Counted from the first letter of the stretch, positions 1 to 7,532 are shown. The stretch: DNA of 64,000 nt from Streptomyces massasporeus (GCF_014648995.1 NZ_BMSE01000021.1:62001-126000); one strand, 5' to 3'. The notes: generated from the sequence alone by a model not told the origin. Translations and numbers: made by a program.

Positions 1-675
1 CGGACCGAGTCCCGCATGCTCACCCGCATCCGCGCCCTGCTCGCCAAGGCCGAAGCCACCGGGTTCCCGGAGGAGGCGGAGGCGCTCAGCGCCAAGGCGC
101 AGGAGCTGATGGCCCGGCACAGCGTCGACGAGGCGCTGCTCGCGGCGCGGGCGCCGTCCCCGGACACCCCCGGGGCCTGCCGGATCGGGGTCGAGCCGCC
201 GTACGAGCAGGCCAAGGCGGTGCTGCTGGACGCCGTCGCCGGCGCCAACCACTGCCGCGCGGTGTGGAACGAACCCCTCGGCTTCTCCACCGTCGTCGGT
301 TTCGAAACCGACCTGGAGGCGGTCGAACTCCTCTACACCTCACTCCTGGTGCAGGCCACGACCGCGATGACGAAGGCGGAGGCCGCGCAGCGGGCGGGCG
401 GCCGCAAGCGCACCAAGACGTTCCGGCAGTCGTTCCTCGCGGCCTACGCCCACCGCATCGGCGCCCGCCTGGCGGCGGCTGCCGAGACCCAGGTGACCGA
501 CGACCTGCTCCCGGTCCTCGCCTCCCGCGAGGTCGCCGTCACCGGGCGGCTGGACCGGATGTTCCCGGAGACGACCACGACCCGGCTGCGCGGGGTGCGG
601 GACGCGGCGGGCTGGACGGAGGGCGCGCAGGCGGCGGACCGGGCCCAGGTCCGGCACCGGCCGCCGCTGCGCTGA
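1..675 (+). CDS. DUF2786 domain protein, 5' end missing
   Basis: The reading frame is open from base 1, so the start lies outside the window; the first internal ATG is at 16. The visible N-terminal part (IRALLAKAEAT, then EEAEALSAKAQELM, ARHS) is the pattern of the DUF2786 family, whose function is unknown. The middle is alanine- and charge-rich and the C-terminus is basic with no membrane segment, so a soluble protein is likely. It ends 25 bases before a convergent lipoprotein gene. The family call is confident; no function can be assigned. Confidence 0.75.
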   Translation, partial: RTESRMLTRIRALLAKAEATGFPEEAEALSAKAQELMARHSVDEALLAARAPSPDTPGACRIGVEPPYEQAKAVLLDAVAGANHCRAVWNEPLGFSTVVGFETDLEAVELLYTSLLVQATTAMTKAEAAQRAGGRKRTKTFRQSFLAAYAHRIGARLAAAAETQVTDDLLPVLASREVAVTGRLDRMFPETTTTRLRGVRDAAGWTEGAQAADRAQVRHRPPLR

Positions 676-699
676 CCTGCCGTCGGGCGGTCGGTGCCG

Positions 700-1227
700 T
701 CAGTCGCCCGAGGTCTCGAAGCCGCTCACCGAGGGCTTCTGGTCATCCGTCCAGTCGACCGCGCCGTACGACCAGGTCAGTTCGTGCGCCGTCCTGCTGT
801 CGCCGGGCAGGGTGAAGGACGCCTTGTGCACGTCGAGGCTCTCCGCGGAGCCCGCCTCGCTGCGGACGTAGGTGATCGTGAAGGACGTGGTGCCGCCCTT
901 CCCGAGGGTCAGCGACTGGGGCTTCGCGCCCTCGTCCGGAAGGACGGAGGTCGTCTTGTCGTCGGCCAGCAGGTCCACGCCGGGGAAGCCCTTCAGCGTG
1001 CACTGCGCGCCCTTGTTGGTGAGCGTCACGGTGACGGTGCCGGTGTCGCCGGCGGCCGGGGCGGTGGCGGCGCCGACCTCCACGCCCATGTCACCGAGCG
1101 CGCAGGCCGAATCGCTCGGCCGGTCCGCGTTCTTGACGTCGTCGCCACCGGACTTGTCGTCGCTGCAGCCGGTCAGCAGGACCGTCGCGGCGAGGGCGGC
1201 GGCCAGGGTGAGGGGGTAGGTGCGCAT
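700..1227 (-). CDS. DUF4232-type lipoprotein
   Basis: A 175-residue exported lipoprotein. The N-terminus is a short basic and hydrophobic signal followed by the lipobox LLTGC with the lipidated cysteine at about residue 21. A Ser/Asp/Lys-rich linker leads to a single beta-rich domain of DUF4232 type (SACALGDMGVEVGAA, then TVTVTLTNKGAQCTLKGFPG). The two cysteines of that domain (CAL and QCT) could form a disulfide outside the cell. The ATG at 1227 is chosen because it begins a complete signal peptide; the frame stays open further upstream only as a chance opening through the repeat field at 1335-1526. Function is unknown. Confidence 0.85.
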   Translation of the reverse strand: MRTYPLTLAAALAATVLLTGCSDDKSGGDDVKNADRPSDSACALGDMGVEVGAATAPAAGDTGTVTVTLTNKGAQCTLKGFPGVDLLADDKTTSVLPDEGAKPQSLTLGKGGTTSFTITYVRSEAGSAESLDVHKASFTLPGDSRTAHELTWSYGAVDWTDDQKPSVSGFETSGD

Positions 1228-1334
1228 GAGGTCCTCTGGACGTGTCGAACGAAAGCGGCATCGGGCCCCTGGATCATCACGCACGCGACTGCCGCGGGGG
1301 CACGCACCCCCTACGATTCCCCCGAACGCCGGAC

Positions 1335-1526
1335 GGGCCCTTGGGCTCGGGGTGATTCCCTGGACGCCCGGATGGGTCCTTGGGCTCGGGGTGATTCCCT
1401 GGACGCCCGGATGGGTCCTTGGGCCCCGGGTGATTCCCCGGACGCCGGACGGGCCCCTCGGCCCCGGGTGACTCTCCGGACGCCGGACGGGTCCCTCGGC
1501 CCCGGGTGACTCCCCGGACGCCGGAC
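1335..1526. repeat. Tandem repeat, five copies of a 38/39-bp unit
   Basis: Five head-to-tail copies: two of 39 bp (from 1335 and 1374) and three of 38 bp (from 1413, 1451 and 1489). Each begins GGGYCC and ends in GGACGCCGGAC or GGACGCCCGGAT. A partial copy precedes at about 1323. The array fills most of the 350-bp gap between two minus-strand lipoprotein genes. The unit length is not a multiple of three, and no convincing gene reads through it. Confidence 0.9.
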
Positions 1527-1577
1527 GGGCCGCGCTGCCCTCAGGCGATCCGCGGCCCGTCCGTACGCCGTCGGGTG

Positions 1578-2093
1578 TCAGCCGAGGCTCGCCGTCGGCA
1601 GTCCCGTCGGGAGCTTGCCGCCCTCGGTCTTCCGGTAGGTCTCCGCGCCGAGGCCGCCCTCCCAGGTGACCTTGAGGCTGCTCCCGTTCACGGAGTCGAC
1701 CATGCCGGTCGCCCGGTCCTTGGAGCCGTCCGTGCACTTCAGGCGGATCATGCGCATCCCGGACTCCTCGCCCGCGGTGCCGCTGCACACGCTCCCGCCG
1801 GTGCCGAACAGGGCGGCCTGCTTTCCGGTGATCACCAGGGCCACGGCCTTGCCGTCGGTCGTCGCGAGCCAGCTGCCCGCCAGCTCGCCGCCTGCCGAGT
1901 CCCCGGAACCGGACCCGGAGTCGCCGCCCGTACCGGCGGACGCCGAGGCGGACGGGGACGCGCTGGAGGCCGAGTCGTCGCCCGAACCGCCGTCGCTGCT
2001 GCACGCGCTCAGCACGAGCACGCCCGCCAGCCCCGCGGCCGCCGCCGCGACGCGCACGGCGCCGGAGTGGCGCGAGAAGATCACCGAAGTCAC
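1578..2093 (-). CDS. Small lipoprotein of unknown function
   Basis: A 171-residue lipoprotein starting at GTG 2093. The signal peptide has Arg at positions 8 and 14, a long Ala/Val/Leu core and the lipobox VLSAC with the lipidated cysteine at about residue 31. A Ser/Gly/Asp-rich linker of some 35 residues follows. The mature domain (about residues 70-165) starts GSWLATTDGKAVALVIT and has a Cys pair (SVCSG and LKCTD) that may be disulfide-bonded. I do not recognise the family. It lies upstream of, and in the same direction as, the DUF4232 lipoprotein, but the repeat field separates them, so an operon is uncertain. Confidence 0.8.
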   Translation of the reverse strand: MTSVIFSRHSGAVRVAAAAAGLAGVLVLSACSSDGGSGDDSASSASPSASASAGTGGDSGSGSGDSAGGELAGSWLATTDGKAVALVITGKQAALFGTGGSVCSGTAGEESGMRMIRLKCTDGSKDRATGMVDSVNGSSLKVTWEGGLGAETYRKTEGGKLPTGLPTASLG

Positions 2094-2229
2094 TGCAAGC
2101 CCCCAAGCTGTAGCCGGCCGACCGACCCGGACGGCACCGGCCGGCCTCCTGGCCGGAACGACCGCAGCAAGCTACCAGGGCCCGTCAAGGGCCCCCGGGG
2201 TCGCCTCGCACCAGGACGACGGCCGCCTC

Positions 2230-2535
2230 TCACCAGGACGACTTGCGCACCCCGGGCAGATACCCCGCGTGCGCCTGCTCCCGCAGACTCACCCGGGACA
2301 GCCCGAACGCCCGGAAGTAGCCGCGCGGCCGACCGTCGACGCCGTCGCGGTTGCGCACGCGCGTGGCGCTCGCGTCGCGCGGCTGCCTGCGCAGCTCCGC
2401 CTGTGCGGCGAGCCGTTCGGCCTCCGTCGACGACGGCCGCCGGATGATCTCCTTCAGTTCGGCCCGCCGGGCGGCGTACCGCGCGACGACCTCCTGGCGC
2501 CTGTCGTTCTTCGCGATCTTGCTCTTCTTGGCCAT
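2230..2535 (-). CDS. rpsN: 30S ribosomal protein S14, zinc-free paralogue
   Basis: A 101-residue S14 (MAKKSKIAKNDRR, later RPRGYFRAFGLSRVSLRE and the terminal KSSW). It has the long form and no cysteines, so it lacks the CxxC zinc ribbon of the short zinc-binding S14. Such forms replace the zinc-binding protein when zinc is scarce. Its ATG overlaps the rpmB stop by one base (TGATG at 2533-2537), showing translational coupling. Expression is expected from the Zur-type promoter region near 2802-2829. Confidence 0.95.
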   Translation of the reverse strand: MAKKSKIAKNDRRQEVVARYAARRAELKEIIRRPSSTEAERLAAQAELRRQPRDASATRVRNRDGVDGRPRGYFRAFGLSRVSLREQAHAGYLPGVRKSSW

Positions 2536-2771
2536 CAGACCCTCACTCCCCGGGCGCGGATCCGGGCGACGGCCGCCTCGATCCCGATCGTGTCGACAGT
2601 CTTGATCCCCTTGGTGCTGAGCCGGAGCCGTACGTGCCGGCCCTCGCTCGGCAGCCAGTAACGCTTGGACTGGATGTTGGGGTCGAACCGGCGCGACGTG
2701 CGCCGGTGGGAGTGCGAGATGCGGTTGCCGAAGCCCGGCCGGGTGCCGGTCAGCATGCAGTGCGCGGACAT
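2535..2771 (-). CDS. rpmB: 50S ribosomal protein L28, zinc-independent paralogue
   Basis: A 78-residue L28 (CMLTGTRPGFGNRISHSHRRTSRRF, shown here as separate blocks CMLTGTRPGFGNRI and SHSHRRTSRRF). Only one cysteine is present, so a zinc-binding CxxC pair is absent. It is the first gene of the leftward rpmB-rpsN unit. A Shine-Dalgarno-like GAGAGG lies 11-16 bases upstream of the ATG. The gene faces rpmG across a shared control region with a Zur-like operator, which fits induction under zinc limitation. Confidence 0.93.
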   Translation of the reverse strand: MSAHCMLTGTRPGFGNRISHSHRRTSRRFDPNIQSKRYWLPSEGRHVRLRLSTKGIKTVDTIGIEAAVARIRARGVRV

Positions 2772-2801
2772 GGGTGGTGACGTACCTCTCTGCTCAGGTA
2801 G

Positions 2802-2829
2802 TGGAAATGGATTTCATTTTCAGTATCAT
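2802..2829. promoter_or_regulatory. Zur-type operator and rpmG promoter
   Basis: Two overlapping 15-base imperfect palindromes lie between the divergent rpmB and rpmG genes: TGGAAATGGATTTCA (2802-2816) and TGGATTTCATTTTCA (2808-2822). Read on the minus strand the second begins TGAAAATGA, the typical half of actinobacterial Zur boxes. This is an AT-rich island in a GC-rich region. A TATCAT hexamer at 2824-2829 lies exactly six bases before the rpmG ATG, which fits a -10 box of a leaderless transcript immediately beside the operator. Confidence 0.7.
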
Positions 2830-2835
2830 AGCGGC

Positions 2836-3000
2836 ATGGCACGCAACGAACTCCGTCCGGTCATCAAGCTCCGGTCCACCGCCGGGACCGGCTTCACCTA
2901 CGTGACCCGCAAGAACCGCCGCAACGACCCGGACCGCATGACCCTGCGCAAGTTCGATCCGGTCGCCGGCCGCCACGTCGACTTCCGAGAGGAGCGCTGA
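2836..3000 (+). CDS. rpmG: 50S ribosomal protein L33, zinc-free paralogue
   Basis: A 54-residue L33 (MARNELRPVIKLRSTAG, TGFTYVTRKNRRNDP, LRKFDP). There are no cysteines, so this is the C-minus form that does not bind zinc. No Shine-Dalgarno is visible; the TATCAT at 2824-2829 suggests transcription begins at or near the ATG. It is the first gene of a rightward unit rpmG-rpmE-CobW-rpsR, with only two bases to the rpmE start. Confidence 0.95.
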   Translation: MARNELRPVIKLRSTAGTGFTYVTRKNRRNDPDRMTLRKFDPVAGRHVDFREER

Positions 3001-3002
3001 CC

Positions 3003-3260
3003 ATGCGCCAGGGAATCCACCCGGAGTACGGCCCCGTCGTCTTCCGCGACCGTGCCGCGAACTACGCCTTCCTCACCCGCTCGACCCTGTCCGCCACGGC
3101 GAGCGAGAAGACCGTCGAGTGGGAGGACGGCAACATCTACCCGGTCGTCGACGTCGAGATCTCCGACGTGAGCCACCCCTTCTACACCGGCACGGCCCGC
3201 GTCCTGGACACCGCCGGCCGCGTGGAGCGCTTCGAGCGCCGGTACGGAAAGAAGGGCTGA
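3003..3260 (+). CDS. rpmE: 50S ribosomal protein L31 type B
   Basis: An 85-residue L31 of type B (MRQGIHPEYGPVVFRD, then SHPFYTGTARVLDTAGRVERF). It lacks the four cysteines of zinc-binding L31. The Shine-Dalgarno GAGAGGAG sits at the end of rpmG, so the two genes are translated from one message. In the family, replacing zinc-bound L31 with type B frees zinc from ribosomes. It lies four bases before the CobW-like gene. Confidence 0.95.
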   Translation: MRQGIHPEYGPVVFRDRAANYAFLTRSTLSATASEKTVEWEDGNIYPVVDVEISDVSHPFYTGTARVLDTAGRVERFERRYGKKG

Positions 3261-3264
3261 TCCC

Positions 3265-4467
3265 GTGGCTGTCCCTCCCGGTCTCCCCGTCGTGATCGTC
3301 GGCGGGCTGCACGCCGACGCCCGCAGGGCGGCCGTCGCGCGGCTGCTCGCCGACGTCCCCGGCAGTGTCGTCCTCCACCACGACCTGGCGACGGCCGCCG
3401 CGGGCACCGTCGTACGGACCATCAGGGACGCCTCCGGCATCCTCGACGCGGGGGAGGCGCCGCTGGTCAACGACTGCGCGTGCTGCGCCCTGCGCGAGGA
3501 CCTGGTGCCGGAGCTGGAGCGGCTGCGGGACGCCGGCGGCACCCGGCTCGCCGTCGTCGAGCTGTGGGACTCGGTCGAGCCCAAGGCCATGGCCGAGGTC
3601 GTCACGGCCGGCGGGCTCACCGTCACCGGTGTGATCACCGCCGTCGACCCGGCCCTGGTCCTGCCGTTCCTCGGCAACGGCGACGACCTGGCCGACGGCG
3701 GTCTCGCCGCGGCCGCCACCGACCAGCGCACGGTCGCCGACACCTTCGCGCGCCAGCTGGAGTACGCCCCCGTCCTCGCGGTCGCCGATTCCCCGGAGGC
3801 CGACGACGAGGACCGCGAACTGCTCGCGCAGCTGCACCCGACGGCCCGCCGGGTCCCGATCGGCCAGGCTGCCCCCGCGGACCCGCTCGATGACGGTCTG
3901 ACGGTGCCGACCCCGCGCCTGCGTCCGCTCTCCCCGCTGGCCCGGGCCGCCCTGGCCGGCTTCGACGTGGAGGCGGCCGCCGCCGCCCAGCACCCGGCCT
4001 GCGCCCTGCTGCCCGCCGAGGCCGACGCGCACGGCGTCTCGACGCTGGTCTGGAACCGGCGCCGCCCCTTCCACCCGGAGCGGCTGTACGCCGCGCTGGA
4101 GGACCTGACCTGCGCGGCCGCCCGCAGCCGGGGCCGCTTCTGGCTCGCCGACAAGCCCGACACGCTGTTCCACTGGGACGCGGCGGGCGGCGCCCTGTGC
4201 GTGGAGAGCGCGGGCCCCTGGCTGGCCTCCCTGCCGGACGCTGCCTGGGAGATGGTCCCGCCGGTGCGCCGGGCCGCCGCCGCACTGGACTGGGACGCCG
4301 AGCACGGCGACCGCTGCCAGCACCTCGTCTTCACCTCGCCCGGCCTCGACCGGGACGGCCTGGAGCGGCTGCTGGAGTCCTGCCTGCTGACCGACGCCGA
4401 GTACGCCGCCGGGCGCGACGCCTGGCAGCGGCTGCCGCACGCCTTCGACACCCTCCTGGAGGTCTGA
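3265..4467 (+). CDS. CobW/COG0523-like protein lacking a P-loop
   Basis: A 400-residue protein starting at GTG 3265. COG0523 proteins are usually GTP-dependent metal chaperones. Here the metal motif is kept as CACCALREDL (about residues 71-80), and the C-terminal half is CobW_C-like (WNRRRPFHPERLYAAL, GRFWLADKPD, HLVFTSPGLDRD). However, the Walker A position reads VGGLHADARRA instead of GxxGxGKT, and no clear NKxD base-recognition motif follows. GTP binding is therefore doubtful. Position inside the zinc-free ribosomal protein cluster supports a zinc-related role and Zur control. Catalytic activity should not be assumed. Confidence 0.85.
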   Translation: MAVPPGLPVVIVGGLHADARRAAVARLLADVPGSVVLHHDLATAAAGTVVRTIRDASGILDAGEAPLVNDCACCALREDLVPELERLRDAGGTRLAVVELWDSVEPKAMAEVVTAGGLTVTGVITAVDPALVLPFLGNGDDLADGGLAAAATDQRTVADTFARQLEYAPVLAVADSPEADDEDRELLAQLHPTARRVPIGQAAPADPLDDGLTVPTPRLRPLSPLARAALAGFDVEAAAAAQHPACALLPAEADAHGVSTLVWNRRRPFHPERLYAALEDLTCAAARSRGRFWLADKPDTLFHWDAAGGALCVESAGPWLASLPDAAWEMVPPVRRAAAALDWDAEHGDRCQHLVFTSPGLDRDGLERLLESCLLTDAEYAAGRDAWQRLPHAFDTLLEV

Positions 4468-4473
4468 CCCCCC

Positions 4474-4707
4474 ATGCCGCGCAAGCCCGACCGCAAACCC
4501 GCCAAGGACCGGCCCAACCCCCTGGACCGGGCCGGGATCACGTACATCGACTACAAGGACACCGAGCTGCTGCGGAAGTTCATCTCCGACCGCGGCAAGA
4601 TCCGCAGCCGCCGGGTCACCCGGGTGTCGTCCCAACAGCAGCGGCAGCTGGCCAAGGCGATCAAGAACGCGCGCGAGACGGCGCTGCTGCCGTACGCCAC
4701 CCGCTGA
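4474..4707 (+). CDS. rpsR: 30S ribosomal protein S18, paralogue
   Basis: A 77-residue S18 (DYKDTELLRKFISDRGKI, SRRVTRVSSQQQRQLAKAIK, ARETALLPY). It has no cysteine. It is the last gene of the rightward zinc-starvation unit, six bases after the CobW-like gene. S18 paralogues in such clusters accompany the S14, L28, L31 and L33 replacements. A perfect 26-base palindrome that follows at 4782-4807 is a likely terminator. Confidence 0.95.
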   Translation: MPRKPDRKPAKDRPNPLDRAGITYIDYKDTELLRKFISDRGKIRSRRVTRVSSQQQRQLAKAIKNARETALLPYATR

Positions 4708-4781
4708 GCGGGTCCGGACAGGGTGAGGTTCCCCACGCTTGACGGGTGGGGGCCTCCCGCCCATGTCGTGATTGGGCCGGA

Positions 4782-4807
4782 CCGCCCCCGTCGGCCGACG
4801 GGGGCGG
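4782..4807. terminator. Probable terminator after rpsR
   Basis: A perfect inverted repeat with 13-base arms, CCGCCCCCGTCGG and its complement, directly abutting. It would fold into a very stable GC hairpin about 75 bases after the rpsR stop. There is no T-run, as is common in Streptomyces. Confidence 0.6.
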
Positions 4808-5293
4808 CAGGGGTCGCGACGGGCCGTCGGGACCGGCCGGACACCGGTCGGACACCGGTCGGGCCTGCCGGGCGGCGGTCGTCGTCCGGGCGGTCCGGGA
4901 CGCGTGCCGCGCGGGTCGTCCGGGGCCGAACGCCGAGCGGGTGTCCGGCGATGGTCCGAGCACCGCACCGGCAGGGAGGACGACCCGCATCTCCTGCGAC
5001 CGGCCCATTTCTCCCCGTCCTCGCAGGCCGCAGCGGTCTTCCGGATGCCGGTCGGCCAGTCGAACGGCCGTCCCCCCGTCCCGCGCCTCAGCTCCCGCTT
5101 CTCCGGCGCGGCCCCGCCGCGGCCGTCCCGCACCGCCGCCGAGCGGATGCTCCGCCTCCACCGGACCTCCCCGAATCCGGCGACTTCGTCGCAGGCCACC
5201 GGGAACGAGCGGCGGGGCGGGGCCGTCAAACAGTCGAGAGCTTCGGTAAAGCGGTCGTCAAAGCTGTAACCGCGGGACCACCCCGCGTGCACG
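4808..5293. other. Gap without a recognisable gene
   Basis: About 490 bases upstream of the DUF397 promoter. All open frames read as Pro/Arg/Gly/Ser-rich low-complexity protein, without codon bias or a ribosome binding site, so I see no gene. A short direct repeat CGGACACCGGT occurs twice near 4838-4860. Nothing else stands out. Confidence 0.6.
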
Positions 5294-5333
5294 TGCATCT
5301 GCCCATGCATCTGCACATGAACAGGGCTATGAT
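5294..5333 (+). promoter_or_regulatory. DUF397 gene promoter with tandem 12-bp operator
   Basis: Two head-to-tail 12-base repeats, TGCATCTGCCCA (5294-5305) and TGCATCTGCACA (5306-5317), are preceded by CGTGCACG. A -10-like TATGAT follows at 5328-5333, so the repeats cover the -35 position. A nearly identical array lies in front of the ATP-binding protein gene at 6320-6350. The likely ligand is the XRE regulator encoded at 6554. Confidence 0.65.
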
Positions 5334-5395
5334 CCGGGTCAGTTGACCACTGCACCAATGGCCACACCAGCCAGTGCACCACCGGGGAGCGACCT

Positions 5396-5638
5396 GTGGA
5401 TCACGACGCGTACAACGGTATGGCGGCCGCCGGGCTGCACGGTGTGGCCTGGCAGAAGAGCCGGCACAGCAACTCGCAGGGCTCGTGCGTGGAGTTCGCC
5501 CGGCTGCCGGGAGGCGACGTGGCCGTGCGCAACTCGCGCTTCCCCGACGGTCCCGCGCTGGTCTACACCCGTGCGGAGATCGAAGCGATGCTGCTGGGCG
5601 TGAAGGACGGCGAGTTCGACCATCTGGTGGGCGGCTGA
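5396..5638 (+). CDS. DUF397 protein
   Basis: An 80-residue protein with the DUF397 signature: WQKSRHSNSQGSCVEFARL, then VAVRNSRFPDGPALVYTRAEIEAML. Start is GTG 5396, with GGGGAG six bases upstream. In streptomycetes DUF397 genes occur beside XRE/DUF5753 regulators, as here. In some related systems the small partner counteracts or modulates the XRE protein; that is family knowledge and not shown by this sequence. Its promoter carries a tandem operator that is also found in front of the neighbouring ATPase gene. Confidence 0.9.
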   Translation: MDHDAYNGMAAAGLHGVAWQKSRHSNSQGSCVEFARLPGGDVAVRNSRFPDGPALVYTRAEIEAMLLGVKDGEFDHLVGG

Positions 5639-5730
5639 CGATCCGCTGGGCCCCGGAGGAAACGGGGTAATCCGTACTTAACGCGCGGTGACGCGCGTAG
5701 AACCGCGACGCGAGGAAGCGCCGCGGTTTC

Positions 5731-6246
5731 TCATTCGCCGGCCGTCCGTGAACCGGTCCGCGGAAGCCGGAACAGCGCCCAGACCACCTTGCCGTCGAGC
5801 GCGCCCGCGAGCGGGTGCCAGCCCCAGCTGTCGCTGAAGGAGTCGACGAGGAACAGCCCGCGGCCCGACTCGGCCGAGAAGTCGTCGGTCTCCCGGGCGA
5901 CCGGGCTGTCGTGACTGGGGTCGCGCACCGCGCACACCAGTCGCTCGGCCCACCGCATCAGGTGCAGCCGCACGGCGGCTTCACGGCCGCCGGTGCACGC
6001 GTCGGCCGCCGGAAGGCCGTGCCGCAGGGCGTTGGTGACGAGTTCCGAGACCACCAGACAGACGTCGTCGAACCGCTCGCCCATGTCCCACTGGTCGAGG
6101 GTTCTGCGGGTGAACTGCCGTGCCTCGCGCACCGCTTCGTAGCGGGCGGGCAGAGCGCAGGAGGCGGCGTCGGACACGGCCGCGGGATCCAGCGGCGGAA
6201 GGCCCTGCCGTAACGGCTCGAGCATGGTCGATCCATTCGTCCCCAT
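5731..6246 (-). CDS. ATP-binding protein, anti-sigma/RsbW-like
   Basis: A 171-residue GHKL-fold ATPase. Motifs: the N-box-like VSELVTNALRHG (about residues 65-76), a G1-like VRDPS, and the ATP-lid GRGLFLVDSFSDSWGW. Streptomyces carries many such RsbW/SpoIIAB-like proteins, some paired with XRE and DUF397 genes. The ATG at 6246 is chosen because GGGAG lies eight bases upstream; a GTG at 6255 would have no room for that site. It is convergent with the DUF397 gene and divergent from the XRE gene. Its promoter has the tandem TGCATCTGC operator. Confidence 0.87.
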   Translation of the reverse strand: MGTNGSTMLEPLRQGLPPLDPAAVSDAASCALPARYEAVREARQFTRRTLDQWDMGERFDDVCLVVSELVTNALRHGLPAADACTGGREAAVRLHLMRWAERLVCAVRDPSHDSPVARETDDFSAESGRGLFLVDSFSDSWGWHPLAGALDGKVVWALFRLPRTGSRTAGE

Positions 6247-6319
6247 GCGAGGCACTCCCGGGAATTCGCGGTCGGTGCGATGCGGCGGTGGTGCGGGACC
6301 ATGGTTTCGGATGCGTACA

Positions 6320-6350
6320 GCAGATGCAAGGGCAGATGCACGTGCACGTG
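6320..6350 (-). promoter_or_regulatory. Tandem operator in front of the ATP-binding protein gene
   Basis: On the minus strand TGCATCTGC occurs twice, at 6340-6332 and 6328-6320, with a 12-base period and an upstream CACGTGCACG. This copies the DUF397 promoter array almost base for base. The rest of the gap up to the XRE start at 6554 contains no further copy and no gene. Confidence 0.65.
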
Positions 6351-6553
6351 ACCGGAATGCGATGTCCCGTACCGCTTGTTGGTCAATTTTTCCGTCATCT
6401 TCAGGTCCCTCTTTGGCCGTTCACTTGCCTTCTTCTTGCTCCCGCGCGCGAGCGTCGACCGTCTCGATTCCGTTTCCGTAACCGGACGAGTACTGCTCGG
6501 AGTGTTTTAGTGGCAGACTGCGGCCCCTGAAGACGTTGGGGAGGCTGGCGAAC

Positions 6554-7414
6554 GTGAGCGCGGGAGAGCCGGGATCGGTGGTGCGGCGCATGCTGCTCGG
6601 ATCACAACTCAGGCGACTGCGTGAGGCGCGGGGCATCACGCGCGAGGCGGCGGGCTATTCGATCCGCGCCTCCGAGTCGAAGATCAGCCGGATGGAGTTG
6701 GGCCGGGTGAGCTTCAAGACCAGAGACGTCGAGGACCTGCTCACCCTGTACGGCATCACGGACGAACAGGAACGCGCCTCCCTGCTGTCGCTGGCGAAGG
6801 AGGCCAACGTCGCCGGGTGGTGGCACAGTTACTCGGACGTGCTGCCCAGCTGGTTCCCGACCTACGTCGGCCTGGAGGGCGCCGCCTCGCTGATCCGGGC
6901 GTACGAGGTGCAGTTCGTGCACGGCCTGCTGCAGACCGAGGCGTACGCCCACGCGGTGGTCCGGCGGGGCATGCAGGGCGCGAGCGAGGCCGACGTCGAG
7001 CGCCGGGTCGCGCTGCGTCTGGAGCGCCAGAAGCACCTCGTCGACGAGCGCGCGCCCGACTTCCACATCATCCTGGACGAGGCCGCGCTGCGTCGCCCGT
7101 ACGGCGACCGCGAGGTGATGCGGGGCCAGCTCCAGCACCTCATCGAGATCTCCGAGCGGCCCAACGTGCGCCTCCAGGTGGTGCCGTTCAGCCTCGGCGG
7201 CCACTCCGGCGAAAGTGGCGCGTTCACGATCCTCAGCTTCCCGGAGTCCGACCTGTCGGACGTCGTCTACCTGGAGCAGCTCACCAGCGCGCTGTACCTG
7301 GACAAGGCCGAGGACGTCGCCCAGTACGAGAAGGCGCTCAAGGAGCTCCAGAGCGACAGCCCGGGCCCCTCGGAGAGCCGGGACCTTCTCCGCGGACTCC
7401 TCCAGCTCTCCTGA
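6554..7414 (+). CDS. XRE-family regulator with DUF5753 domain
   Basis: A 286-residue regulator of the WhiJ/Scr1-like type. The helix-turn-helix spans about residues 10-70 (LGSQLRRLREARGITREAAG, SESKISRMELG). The rest is the DUF5753 ligand-like domain (YVGLEGAASLIRAYE, HGLLQTEAYA, RQKHL, HSGESGAFTILSFPE). Start is GTG 6554, because GGGGAGG lies nine bases upstream; a TTG at 6536 lies within that site's flank. It probably binds the repeat operators at 5294 and 6320. The ligand is unknown. Confidence 0.9.
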   Translation: MSAGEPGSVVRRMLLGSQLRRLREARGITREAAGYSIRASESKISRMELGRVSFKTRDVEDLLTLYGITDEQERASLLSLAKEANVAGWWHSYSDVLPSWFPTYVGLEGAASLIRAYEVQFVHGLLQTEAYAHAVVRRGMQGASEADVERRVALRLERQKHLVDERAPDFHIILDEAALRRPYGDREVMRGQLQHLIEISERPNVRLQVVPFSLGGHSGESGAFTILSFPESDLSDVVYLEQLTSALYLDKAEDVAQYEKALKELQSDSPGPSESRDLLRGLLQLS

Positions 7415-7532
7415 AGGAGCCCTCCGAGTCTCCCGAAGGACCCCTCCAACTCGCCTGAAACACAAGTACGATGACGTGTGATCAGATCGTGAAGGCGCGA
7501 TCAGGGGTCTGCTTAGGGATCGAGGGATCACA

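Noticed and set aside
1335..1526. CRISPR-like appearance of the regular repeat
   Set aside because: Copies are directly abutting with no unique spacers and no cas genes are present.
700..2106. A 468-codon minus-strand frame joining the DUF4232 lipoprotein with upstream sequence
   Set aside because: It runs through the tandem repeat and antisense-frame of another lipoprotein gene; the lipoprotein signal peptide begins at 1227.
4723..5346. Several overlapping open frames in the gap before the DUF397 gene
   Set aside because: Low-complexity Pro/Arg/Gly composition, no ribosome site, and frames cross a terminator and a promoter array.
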